A stretch of DNA of 64,000 bases from UBA2767 sp965228625 (lineage in GTDB: Bacteria > Pseudomonadota > Alphaproteobacteria > Rhizobiales > Methyloligellaceae), in contig OZ245829.1 in NCBI GenBank assembly GCA_965228625.1, positions 2,914,001 through 2,978,000 on the forward strand, given 5' to 3'. This document shows positions 45,574 through 53,904 of the stretch, piece by piece (positions within the stretch are counted from its first letter, which is position 1; each line of letters begins with the position of its first letter). The notes below the pieces were generated by a model, which did no database searches, was not told the DNA's origin, and saw only the letters and a program-made list of their open reading frames with translations. Position numbers and translations under genes: made by a program.

Positions 45574-45868
45574 ATGAATGAACGCGCCTGAGGCAAGGCA
45601 AAAGAAACGGCTTCACCCCGTCTGGTTCTATGGCCCAAAATGATTTGCACCAGGAGGACATGCACGACGTCTGTTTCTGGCACATGGCGGACTCGTCGAA
45701 GTCGTACCTGGAACGTCAACTCCTGACCCGAAGGGAGCTTCATCGACGGGCCGCAAGAATCCAACTGGCCTTTCCGCCTGTCTGAGCGCTCTATTATCTC
45801 ATCGGGGGCATGCAGAACGATAAGGCTGCGGCGGGACCCAACCAATGTCATCCCGTGAGAGTAGATAT
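45574..45868. other. Gap of about 295 bp with a repeat element
   Basis: A 22-codon frame starting at 45578 (ATGAACGCGCC) is too short and unlike anything known. A GTCCGC-type repeat lies at 45667-45693. The last bases contain possible ribosome sites of the next gene. Confidence 0.4.
45667..45693. repeat. Short intergenic imperfect inverted repeat (GTCCGC...GCGGAC type)
   Basis: ACGTCTGTTTCTGGCACATG followed by GCGGACT. Best preserved member of the family in this window together with 40034-40060; located between the ThDP enzyme and the SGNH hydrolase. Confidence 0.45.
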
Positions 45869-46993
45869 ATGGGCAAGTGGACCAAAATTGTCTTCATAAA
45901 CGTCGGCATCCTGGTCGTCGGCTTCATCTTGTTCGATATCGCGCTTCGGCTGACGCCGATTGGCGTGGCGCGGGGTCCGTTCTTCAAGCTTCCGGAGGGC
46001 TATTTTGTCTCCGACCCCGAAATGGGCATCGTGCCGGCTCGCAATCTTCCGAAGGGCAAGTTCGTGTTTCGCGGTCACAGCCATGACGTCTTCACAAACG
46101 CGTACGGTTGTTTTGACAGGCCGCTGGAGCTTGGCGCCAACGAGCCCTATATGCTGGCGATCGGCGATAGCTTGACCTGGGGTTTTTCTCCACTCGATCA
46201 GAAATGGACCAGTCACATCGAGCGCGAGACGGGGGTCCGCGTTCTGAAATGTGGTGTGCTTGGAAGCGGTACGCGGTATCAGCTCACTCTCCTGAAACGG
46301 CTCGTATCAGAGCTCCCCCATCCGCCCGCGGTGGTGATTCACCTCTACGACACGACCGATTTCAACGACGACTTTGCGTTCCCCTATTTGCATATTCGTG
46401 ATGGCTGGCGCACTCCCGTCTACAAGCATGTCAGGCTGAAAGACGGCCATCGCGAGCCCTGGTCCCGGAGCGAAATCGATCTGATCCGGGAGAAACAGGC
46501 TGGCGCGCAAACGGGTATCCTTGCGCAGCACTCGACGCTCTATAACGTCTGGCAATTGACCATGCTGTCCGTGAAGCAACAAGTGCGACGCAAATCTGCC
46601 TTGCTGGGTGAGGTCAGCTATCTCAAGGATCGCTATGACTTCAACCTGCTGCTGCTGGACGACAATGCCTACCCCTTCGTCGCGGAGAAATTCGAAAAGC
46701 ACATCGAGCGATTGCGTCAGTTCCGCGATGTCGTGACCGGCTTCGGGGGCCGCTACGCGCTTTTCTATTCCAACAGCTTCAGGCTCCCGCCGGATCGCCC
46801 CCTGGTCAAGAAGCTCAATTCGTTCCTCGAGGACTTTCCGCCATTGCTCGCCCGAATGCCCGAATTGCCAAGACTTAGCTTCGACATTCATTGGGAACCG
46901 GAAGGCGAAGCACAGGTTTCCCGCCTCATGATTGAATCGCTTCGAACGCGTGGTTATCTGCCGTTGCGCGATACCTCCGCGCAGGCGCGCTGA
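45869..46993 (+). CDS. Membrane-anchored SGNH/GDSL hydrolase
   Basis: A 374-residue protein with one N-terminal membrane anchor (about residues 5-28) and an extracytoplasmic SGNH hydrolase domain. Block I reads AIGDSLTWGF (Ser nucleophile, about residues 100-109), with the oxyanion Gly in GVLGSGTRY and the DxxH-type catalytic pair in DIHWEPEGEA (about 341-350). ATG 45845 adds eight residues and has a GCGGGA upstream, so it is the alternative. It is convergent with a second SGNH protein. Such pairs often act in O-acylation or deacylation of exopolysaccharides; the substrate is unknown. Confidence 0.82.
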   Translation: MGKWTKIVFINVGILVVGFILFDIALRLTPIGVARGPFFKLPEGYFVSDPEMGIVPARNLPKGKFVFRGHSHDVFTNAYGCFDRPLELGANEPYMLAIGDSLTWGFSPLDQKWTSHIERETGVRVLKCGVLGSGTRYQLTLLKRLVSELPHPPAVVIHLYDTTDFNDDFAFPYLHIRDGWRTPVYKHVRLKDGHREPWSRSEIDLIREKQAGAQTGILAQHSTLYNVWQLTMLSVKQQVRRKSALLGEVSYLKDRYDFNLLLLDDNAYPFVAEKFEKHIERLRQFRDVVTGFGGRYALFYSNSFRLPPDRPLVKKLNSFLEDFPPLLARMPELPRLSFDIHWEPEGEAQVSRLMIESLRTRGYLPLRDTSAQAR

Positions 46994-46998
46994 CCGCG

Positions 46999-48012
46999 TC
47001 AGCCTGCGCCCGGTTTCGCAGATCCGCCGTCTGCGATCGGCACAAGGCCCTGATTGCTCAGCCACTCGAACAGTCTGGTTGCGAACAGCCTATTGGCTTT
47101 GGCATTCGGATGCGGGTCGGGTTTGCTCACCCAAAGCGTCGCGGGATCCTGGCCGTCAACGGATGGCAGCAGGTCCAGGAAGGGGAGAGCGTTGGCCCGT
47201 GCGGCAGTGCGCACTTTGGCGGTGACTTCCACGAAGGGATAGTCTTTCAACTGCCGCAGCTCCGGATAATTGACAACCGCGAGCCGAATGCCGTGCCGGT
47301 TGCAATAGGCTGCGAGCGTCTCGATCGCCGCTCTGGCGGCCGGCCAGCCACCGCCATCACCATAGAGATCCCGATAATAGTCCTCCCAGCCTTTCTTCGC
47401 GCTTGCCATACGCAGGAAAATGTCGAGGCGCGATTTGAAATAGGTCCAGGCGTAAGAGTTTCGGTCGAATAGAGTTGAGCGGCCGTAAACCGGTGTCTTC
47501 TCCGCATCGTTGATGAAATAGTTCAGGATTATCAGGTCAGGCTTGAAAGCGTGCCAGCGTTTGAGGAATGCGGCGACCTGCATGGTGGTATTGGTGTTGC
47601 CGATCCCCGTGTTCAGAACGTCGGTTTTTACCTGGGCCGCATTCAGCGCCCGTTCCAGACGCTCTGACACCGTGTCCTCGACGGGTACGCCCCAGCCGAA
47701 CGTCAGCGAATCTCCCATCATCAGGATACGGAACGTGCCGGGCGCTCGTGACATCTTGATCGGTCCGTCGCGCATGCCGTGCTCGTTGATGGCGACATCG
47801 ACACCCATGGCCCTGAAACGGGCGCCCGGCACGTGCTCGTGCCCGATTTCGGGGTTTGGAGTGACCTGCTTGCCGTGGCGGGCATACTTCCACATCTCCA
47901 GATCAAACTGCATTCCGTCATCACGGATCACACGGACGAACAATTCCAGAAGGCCGGCCGTGAACACGACCAGCAACACCAGTGTCAGGAGATGAAAGAA
48001 CAACTGCCGCAT
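46999..48012 (-). CDS. Membrane-anchored SGNH/GDSL hydrolase
   Basis: A 337-residue protein: membrane anchor at about residues 3-25, then a domain with block I MMGDSLTFGWG (about 97-107), GIGNTNTTMQV with the oxyanion Gly/Asn, and the catalytic DPHPNAKANRL (about 302-312). It is 12 bp from the upstream DUF5989 gene and reads the same way, giving a two-gene unit. This pairing of an SGNH hydrolase with DUF5989 resembles cell-surface glycan modification loci, often with a carbamoyltransferase, which is absent here. Confidence 0.85.
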   Translation of the reverse strand: MRQLFFHLLTLVLLVVFTAGLLELFVRVIRDDGMQFDLEMWKYARHGKQVTPNPEIGHEHVPGARFRAMGVDVAINEHGMRDGPIKMSRAPGTFRILMMGDSLTFGWGVPVEDTVSERLERALNAAQVKTDVLNTGIGNTNTTMQVAAFLKRWHAFKPDLIILNYFINDAEKTPVYGRSTLFDRNSYAWTYFKSRLDIFLRMASAKKGWEDYYRDLYGDGGGWPAARAAIETLAAYCNRHGIRLAVVNYPELRQLKDYPFVEVTAKVRTAARANALPFLDLLPSVDGQDPATLWVSKPDPHPNAKANRLFATRLFEWLSNQGLVPIADGGSAKPGAG

Positions 48013-48024
48013 AACGCGCCGCGG

Positions 48025-48177
48025 CTAGAACATCGTATAGATGAATGGTGCGAGTGCGGTGCCTTCGGTCAGGATGATCAGTCCGCCGGAGAGCAAAAGA
48101 AAAAACACAACGGGCGCTAGCCAGAACTTCTTCCGGCGCATTATGTATTGCCAGTATTCGGCGATGAAACCCGTCAT
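48025..48177 (-). CDS. DUF5989 family small membrane protein
   Basis: A 50-residue frame, ATG 48177 to TAG 48025. Sequence runs from MTGFIAEYWQYIMRRKKFW through a single hydrophobic helix (about 21-37) to GTALAPFIYTMF. RRKKFWLAP and the ending ALAPFIYT-F are hallmarks of DUF5989, small one-helix proteins that accompany SGNH hydrolases, SxtJ-type membrane proteins and carbamoyltransferases in glycan or natural-product loci. The gene is below usual size limits and easily missed. It ends 12 bp before the SGNH gene. Confidence 0.85.
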   Translation of the reverse strand: MTGFIAEYWQYIMRRKKFWLAPVVFFLLLSGGLIILTEGTALAPFIYTMF

Positions 48178-48574
48178 GCTGATTCCAGACTATCGTTATG
48201 ATGCCGTTATCCGGCGTCTTCCTGCTTGTTCTGATGGCGTCTTAGAGTGACCGGTGCCCCTTTGGTCGTCCCGTTCAAGCGCTGGGGTCTGGAACGGTTT
48301 GGATCAGCGGTAGGCTAGCCCGTTCGACAGCGTATGCCAGCCGGGTCGCCAGTGACAAGATTGCTTTTGGGCGTGGCGGGGGACAAGCGCATTGCTGAGA
48401 ATGCCGGCTTGCGCCACGGAGCGGACGTCGTCATCCGAAATGAACCTTCAATCACCTCGGATGACCCGGGTCTCGAGTGCCGCGCCGGCGTTTTCCGCGG
48501 CAACCTGTTTGGCCTCTGTTTTGCCGTTCATGATGTGAGTTTGGGACCACATCATGTTTCTCTGATCATTGCGT
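48178..48574. other. 397-bp gap; promoter region of the DUF5989-SGNH unit, otherwise no gene seen
   Basis: The part next to 48178 must carry the minus-strand promoter of the DUF5989 gene. The plus-strand frame 48334-48639 runs into the cfa gene and has no family-like sequence. Confidence 0.4.
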
Positions 48575-49804
48575 TCAGATTGCCCTGTAATCCTCCAGAG
48601 GACGCTTGCCTTCGAAGCTCTCGATGTAGTGGCGCGTAAGCGGCACGGTGTTCATCGCCGGCGCAATCTGGATTTCGAAGTTCATCTGTTGAAGATGCCG
48701 GAAGGCGACTTCGCAAAGGGTCAGGTAGAACTCCCACATACGGCAAAACCGCTCGTCATGGCGTTCGAGCGCGCGAGCCCTGTTGCCGGCAAAATTCTCG
48801 CGCCACGCCTTGAACGTATCGGCATAGTGGGTGCGGTCGATTTCGTTGTCGGTGACCCAGAGGCCCGTGTTCTCGATTGCAGCGAGCACTTCCGAAAGAG
48901 CTGGGACATAACCGCCGGGAAAGATGTATTTGCGCATCCAGGCCGTCGTGGTGCCGGGAGGCTCCATCCGTCCGATCGCGTTCAGGAGCATGACTCCATC
49001 CCCGGTGAGCAAAGCCTTCACCTGCGAAAAATACTCCTCGTAATGATAGGCGCCGACATGTTCGAACATGCCCACCGACACTATGCGGTCGAACCTGCCT
49101 GTCTGTTCGCGATAGTCGCGAAGTTCGAAGCGAACCCGGTCTGCAAGCCCCGCCTCTTCGGCGCGTCTGCTGGCATAGGCATGCTGATTGGGCGAAAGCG
49201 TGAGGCCGGTGACCTGGACGTCTGCTGTTCTTGCCAGTGTCAGCGCCAGACCGCCCCAGCCGCAGCCGATTTCCAGAACATTCTGACCCGGTTCGAGCAG
49301 GAGCTTTGCCGCAATGTGGCGCTTCCGTGCGGCCTGCGCCTGCTCCAAGGTAAAGTCGCTTGAGAGGTAGTAGGCGCATGAATAAAGCCGATCGGCGTCA
49401 AGGAACAGGTCGGCCACGGTGTCGGAGATGTCGTAGTGGGGCGCCACATTGTCCCGCGCCTTGGCGATCGGATTCGCCTGCTGCAGGCGCCGCAAGGCGT
49501 AGGATATCCGCTCAGCCAGGGACAGCGAAGCGCGGCGCTCGAGGCCCGAAGAATTCAGCACGCAGATTTCCAGAAAATCGTAAAGCGTCCCGTCCTCAAT
49601 TGTGAGCGTGCCGTCCACATAAGCCTCGCCGAGTCGAAGCTTGGGGTTGAAAAACAGGCTGTAGTTCAGGGATCTCTTGTGCAACCGGATTGTTGCGTGT
49701 GTTGTGCTGGATGCCTCGCCGAACGCATGGATCCGACCCGCGGCATCAATGATACGCAAACGGCCTTGCGTCACGGCATCTTTGAGTAATCGGGCGAGCA
49801 GCAT
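48575..49804 (-). CDS. cfa: Cyclopropane-fatty-acyl-phospholipid synthase family protein
   Basis: A 409-residue Cfa-type enzyme that uses SAM to add a methylene bridge across double bonds of membrane phospholipid acyl chains, protecting membranes in stationary phase and stress. The N-terminal helical lipid-binding domain (about 1-115) precedes the methyltransferase domain: YDISDTVADLFLD (about 123-135), YSCAYY (about 140-145), the SAM loop LEIGCGWGGLAL (about 176-187), MFEHVGAYHYEEYF (about 248-261), and the C-terminal FPGGYVPALSE and HYADTFKAWRENF. It is transcribed away from the GMC gene and stands alone. Confidence 0.92.
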   Translation of the reverse strand: MLLARLLKDAVTQGRLRIIDAAGRIHAFGEASSTTHATIRLHKRSLNYSLFFNPKLRLGEAYVDGTLTIEDGTLYDFLEICVLNSSGLERRASLSLAERISYALRRLQQANPIAKARDNVAPHYDISDTVADLFLDADRLYSCAYYLSSDFTLEQAQAARKRHIAAKLLLEPGQNVLEIGCGWGGLALTLARTADVQVTGLTLSPNQHAYASRRAEEAGLADRVRFELRDYREQTGRFDRIVSVGMFEHVGAYHYEEYFSQVKALLTGDGVMLLNAIGRMEPPGTTTAWMRKYIFPGGYVPALSEVLAAIENTGLWVTDNEIDRTHYADTFKAWRENFAGNRARALERHDERFCRMWEFYLTLCEVAFRHLQQMNFEIQIAPAMNTVPLTRHYIESFEGKRPLEDYRAI

Positions 49805-49986
49805 TCTCCAGCGCTTTCACCTGCTGACGCGGGATTACGCCAAGTGTAGTGCGCGCCGCGGGCCAAACGCCAGTCCCCGAATACAGCAGACCCGGTCGTT
49901 ATCGCTTGGCCACATTCGCTCCTGAACCGAAGCGGACATGGTCCCTGCCCGCAGCTACCTTGTCGATCGGGGCTGCGTCGCGCTCT

Positions 49987-51612
49987 CTAGGGTATCGCGC
50001 GGAACGCCCAATTCCGGTTCCGCGCCAGGTAGATCATGGCCCGTTCCGCCAGCGCGGTGATGGTCAGCAGCGGATTGACGCCGAGCGAACGCGGCATGAT
50101 TGCGCCGTCACAGACATACAGACCATCATGGACCCCGCCTGGTCCCGATGTGGGGTCGAAGACCTGGCATTCGTGATTGATCACGCCGCTGCCCGCATCC
50201 TCACCCTGACCGCACCCGCCGAGTGGATGCGCGGTCACCGGCTGGTTGCCCATCACGGTGCCGGCAAGCGGGTTCCTGAGATAGCGTCCGCCGCTTTCGC
50301 CAACCAGCTTTTCGAGGACGGCATCGACGCGGGCATAGACATGCTGGTCGGCAACGTCCGCCCAATCGATATCGACCCCGTCCCGATCCAGCACAATGCG
50401 CCCCCTGGCCTCGTCGTGGGAGACAACAAAGAAGCCCTGAAGACTGGCGAACGGTCCGTTGTAGACGCCTTTGAGCAGGCTTTGAGCCGCACCTGACAGC
50501 CGTCCGCCCGGCAGGAACGCGACCGGGAGCAGGGGCGCCAGGGGCGAGGGCATGACGCCTTCCGATAGATACATTTCCCGTTCAAGCGAGTCCGCGTCAG
50601 CCAGCTTCACGAGCCCGGTGACGCAGGCGCCGACCGGGTCCACCTCCACCTTTGGAGGATGTCCAACCCCGATTGCGTTGACCTTTTCCCTGGCGCCGTA
50701 GCCGAAGGCGATGATGTCGCCATTTGCCGAAAAACCGTGACCGATCCGTTCCGACAGCGCCAGCCCCCGCGCCCGGGATCGCAACAGTATCTCGGTGGAA
50801 CCCAAGGTACCGGCCGCCAGGATGACGATGCGTGCTTCCACAGCGGACGAGGTTTTCGCACCGTTCCCGACGCGGTAGCTGATCCGCCAGCCGTCCTCGA
50901 CCCGCTCCACGTGATCCACCATCGTCCCGGTGAACATCTGCGCGCCGTGCGCCGCGGCGTCGTGCAGATAGGTCAGATAGACGGTGTTCTTGGCGCCGAC
51001 GTTGCAGCCCGAGCAACAGTCGCCGCAGAGCGTGCATGCGGGTTGTTCAACGCCTGCCGGATTGACGGTATCCGAGAAGGAAACGGTTACGGGCGCTGCC
51101 TGCGGGCGCGCCGGCAGAACTCCGCTGGCCCTCTCGAGCGCCTGAAACTTCCGCAAGTGCTGCGCGTTTTCATCGCGCGCCGGGCGCAGCATATGTTCCG
51201 CGCGACGGAACCCTTCCTCAAGCAGCGGGTCGCCGGCAAGCGCGGACGGCCAGGCGGCATCGGCAAAGGCGCGCGCGTCGGGCCGCAAGGCGACGGCGGC
51301 GTTGACGAGCGAACCGCCGCCGAGGCCGCAGCCGGTCAGAACATGGATATGGCGGCCGACATTGAGCTGAAACAGCGCGTCGGCCGCGCCGGCCGACAGC
51401 GAGCGCCCGGAGATCCTCAACTCGTGCCTCATCTCGGGAAAGCGGGAGGGAAAATCCCCGGTTTGCACTTCCTTGCCGCGCTCGAGCACGCAGACCCGCT
51501 GTCCACATCGCGCGAGCCGCGAGGCGGCGACCCCACCGCCATAACCCGAGCCGACAACGACAACGTCGTAGCGGGGCTGGATCGCGCGGATCGGCTTGGA
51601 AAGGCGTGACAC
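49987..51612 (-). CDS. GMC family FAD oxidoreductase with Cys cluster (cholesterol oxidase-like)
   Basis: A 541-residue flavoprotein. The FAD-binding dinucleotide motif GSGYGGGVAASRLA (about residues 22-35) and Glu of the second strand (LERGKE) are at the N-terminus; the GMC signature-like HVLTGCGLGGGSLVNAA (about 90-106) follows. A Cys-rich insert CTLCGDCCSGCNVGAK (about 193-208) resembles a ferredoxin-type cluster site, as in several cholesterol oxidase-like proteins of this group. The C-terminal substrate-side segment has HPLGGCGQGEDA and DGAIMPRSLGVNPLLTI. Likely a cytosolic alcohol or sterol-like dehydrogenase; the substrate is unknown. Starts with GTG. Confidence 0.86.
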   Translation of the reverse strand: MSRLSKPIRAIQPRYDVVVVGSGYGGGVAASRLARCGQRVCVLERGKEVQTGDFPSRFPEMRHELRISGRSLSAGAADALFQLNVGRHIHVLTGCGLGGGSLVNAAVALRPDARAFADAAWPSALAGDPLLEEGFRRAEHMLRPARDENAQHLRKFQALERASGVLPARPQAAPVTVSFSDTVNPAGVEQPACTLCGDCCSGCNVGAKNTVYLTYLHDAAAHGAQMFTGTMVDHVERVEDGWRISYRVGNGAKTSSAVEARIVILAAGTLGSTEILLRSRARGLALSERIGHGFSANGDIIAFGYGAREKVNAIGVGHPPKVEVDPVGACVTGLVKLADADSLEREMYLSEGVMPSPLAPLLPVAFLPGGRLSGAAQSLLKGVYNGPFASLQGFFVVSHDEARGRIVLDRDGVDIDWADVADQHVYARVDAVLEKLVGESGGRYLRNPLAGTVMGNQPVTAHPLGGCGQGEDAGSGVINHECQVFDPTSGPGGVHDGLYVCDGAIMPRSLGVNPLLTITALAERAMIYLARNRNWAFRAIP

Positions 51613-51903
51613 GGTGCTCGTTCGGGAATTCGGCTGGTCCGGAACGGTTCCCGATTACGCATACGCCTGTTTACGGCGCGTGGCAACGCCACGGGCGCGA
51701 CGCACGGCACGTCTCAGCTTGAGGTTGCCATTTTGCACACGGCCGGAGTTCGCGCCACGGGGTTCCGGCCAAAGGATCGGCGTGAGATGAGCGCAACGGG
51801 TGGAGCACATTATTCGTAACGTCGGCGTCAGGCGTTCGGGTCACCCATGCGGCACCGCTTTCCCGCGGCTTCTCAGGTTCCTTTTGCGACTACGGCTCCG
51901 ATT
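51613..51903. other. Gap of 291 bp carrying the tRNA-Thr pseudogene and its upstream flank
   Basis: From about 51727 the sequence is similar to the upstream flank of the intact tRNA-Thr (for example GTTCCGGCCAA next to GGATCGGC in both). No protein gene is visible. Confidence 0.6.
51782..51857 (+). pseudogene. Decayed tRNA-Thr(CGT) copy
   Basis: The 76 positions align to the intact tRNA-Thr without any gap, with 18 differences. The loop TTCGTAA (anticodon CGT), the 3' strand CACCC-ATGCGGC and ACC are kept, but the acceptor stem (GTGAGAT against ATGCGGC), D stem (GCGC/GAGC), anticodon stem (CATTA/CGTCG) and T stem (AGGCG/CACCC) are broken. About 50 bp upstream are also similar. The gene cannot form a working tRNA. 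It marks a past duplication of the locus. Confidence 0.85.
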
Positions 51904-53775
51904 TCAAAGCCCTTTCCCGCCCTCGGCTTCGGCATGGCTTGAACCGGCCGGTTTTGCGCGTGACGTCAGCAGGACCACCGCCACACAGCACACGGCCGGT
52001 ATCGAAGCGAACAGACTCGGATAGATCAGTCCGATGGCTCCCAGAAACAGGACGAGCTGCTGCCATTTCTTGAGCGGCGAACGCAGGTAGCCGTGCAGGG
52101 CCGCGGCCAGCATCAGCACCCCGAAAACAGCTTGCGACAGGGCAATCGCGATCTCCAGAGGATCGCCCTGGAGCAGAATTGCCGGCTCGTAAACGAACAG
52201 GAACGGAATGATGAAGCCGGTCGCGCCGAGCTTGACGGCGCCACGGCTCGATTCCCAGACCTTGGCGCCCGATATGGCGTTCGCAGCGTAGACCGCCATG
52301 GCGACCGGCGGTGTGATCGCCGACAGGATCGCAAAATAGAATACGAACAGATGTGCGGCCTCAACCTGAACGCCCAACTTTGAGAGCGCGGGAACCAACA
52401 GCGCCACCTGGACGATATAGGCCGGCGTTGTCGGCATGCCCATGCCGAGAATGATGCCCGCAACCATGCTCAGCAGAAGGGCGGGCAACAAGGTTTCGTT
52501 GGCGGCGGAGATGACGAAATTCGAGAATGTGAGACCGATGCCGGATATGTTGATCACGCCAACGACGATGCCGGCGCAGGCGACGGCGGCACCGATGCTC
52601 AGGACATTGCGTGCGCCATTCTCGAACGACTGGATGATGTTCTTGAAATTCACGTAGTGCCGGGTCGTCTTTCTCAGCATCGCGGTCGGGAAGATCGACA
52701 CGATCCCCCAGAGCGCGGCATAGGGCGCCGAGTACCCCATCAACAGCACGCCGACGATGACGGCCATGGGGAAGAACATATGACCGCTGTCCAGCAGGAC
52801 CTTGCCGAGCGGCACCTGCTCTTCTTTCGGAACGGATCCGATGTTGAGCCGTTTCGCCTCAAAGTGGATCGCCGCGAAAACGGCGATGTAATAAAGAACG
52901 GCCGGGGTCAGGGCCAGGGCGGCGACCGTCAGGTAGCTCACGCCCAGATACTCGGCCATAACGAAGGCGGCGGCACCCATGACGGGCGGCATGATCTGCC
53001 CGCCTGTCGAGCTCACGGCTTCCACGGAAGCCGCAAAAGACGGCCGGAAGCCGATCCGTTTCATGAGCGGGATCGAAAACGCCCCTGTCGTCATCACATT
53101 GGCGACGGCCGAACCGGAGACCGAACCGAAAAAACCGCTTGTGATGCAGGCGACCTTTGCCGGGCCGCCAACCTGCCGGCCCGTCAAAGCGATGGCAAAA
53201 TCCATGAATAACTGGCCAATGCCCATTCTCTCGACCAGCGCACCGAAAAGGATAAAGAGGACGATGAAGGTCGCCGAGACGGCGACGGGAATTCCGAAGA
53301 TCCCGTCCGTGGTCAGGAACAACTGCTCGACCAGTTGCTCGAACGAGGTCTGGGTGCTCGTCAGCGCGAATATGATGAATCCCAGTGCGGCCAGCGGGAG
53401 AGCGGGCCCCAGCATCCGCCGCGCACCCTCGAGCACAAGCAGCACCAACGCAATTCCGAAAATCATGTCCGGACGCGTCAGCTCGTCCACATACATGAAG
53501 CGGGCTTCGACGTACTCGAGATGGTAGGCCGGGTAGAGAGCGGCCAATACGACAACGACGGCAAGGCCGATATTGAGGATCGATGGAGGAGACTGTGTCG
53601 GGCCGCGCCAGTTCGTCGTCAGGTAAACGAGGCACAGGCAAATCGCGACATGGTATCCCCGCAGATAGTACGGCCCCGGATAGCCCGCGACCGCGAAATA
53701 CAGGTGGCTCCCTGCCAATGTGAGCAAGAGAGCCTTGACCACGACGCGCACGACGTTTTGCCGGTTGAATTCCAT
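51904..53775 (-). CDS. TRAP transporter fused permease (TAXI type)
   Basis: A 623-residue membrane protein in which the small and large permease subunits of a TRAP transporter are fused, as usual for TAXI-type systems. About 16 or more hydrophobic segments are seen. Characteristic blocks of the DctM-like part are FGSVSGSAVANVMTTGAFSIPLMKR (described by its ends; about 216-240), SSTGGQIMPPVMGAAAFVMAE and GMGMPTTPAYI (about 442-452). It uses ion gradients to import solutes, probably carboxylic acids, given by the solute-binding protein encoded just upstream. The gap to that gene is 129 bp. Confidence 0.92.
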   Translation of the reverse strand: MEFNRQNVVRVVVKALLLTLAGSHLYFAVAGYPGPYYLRGYHVAICLCLVYLTTNWRGPTQSPPSILNIGLAVVVVLAALYPAYHLEYVEARFMYVDELTRPDMIFGIALVLLVLEGARRMLGPALPLAALGFIIFALTSTQTSFEQLVEQLFLTTDGIFGIPVAVSATFIVLFILFGALVERMGIGQLFMDFAIALTGRQVGGPAKVACITSGFFGSVSGSAVANVMTTGAFSIPLMKRIGFRPSFAASVEAVSSTGGQIMPPVMGAAAFVMAEYLGVSYLTVAALALTPAVLYYIAVFAAIHFEAKRLNIGSVPKEEQVPLGKVLLDSGHMFFPMAVIVGVLLMGYSAPYAALWGIVSIFPTAMLRKTTRHYVNFKNIIQSFENGARNVLSIGAAVACAGIVVGVINISGIGLTFSNFVISAANETLLPALLLSMVAGIILGMGMPTTPAYIVQVALLVPALSKLGVQVEAAHLFVFYFAILSAITPPVAMAVYAANAISGAKVWESSRGAVKLGATGFIIPFLFVYEPAILLQGDPLEIAIALSQAVFGVLMLAAALHGYLRSPLKKWQQLVLFLGAIGLIYPSLFASIPAVCCVAVVLLTSRAKPAGSSHAEAEGGKGL

Positions 53776-53904
53776 TGATGCCCCATGCGGAGGCCGCCCC
53801 GATAATCGGGTGCGGCCCGCTATGACTCTCGAAACAACAGGAGGAGGCTCGCCGGCACCGTCCGCCGAGGGAGGTCGGACGGACGGGCCAGGAAGGCGAG
53901 AATG

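Noticed and set aside
48334..48639. 101-residue plus-strand frame upstream of cfa
   Set aside because: Overlaps the cfa gene end; no motif or ribosome site.
51782..51857. A second functional tRNA-Thr or a classical attR site
   Set aside because: Stems are broken so it cannot be functional; it is full length with upstream similarity, whereas a classical attR has only the tRNA 3' end.
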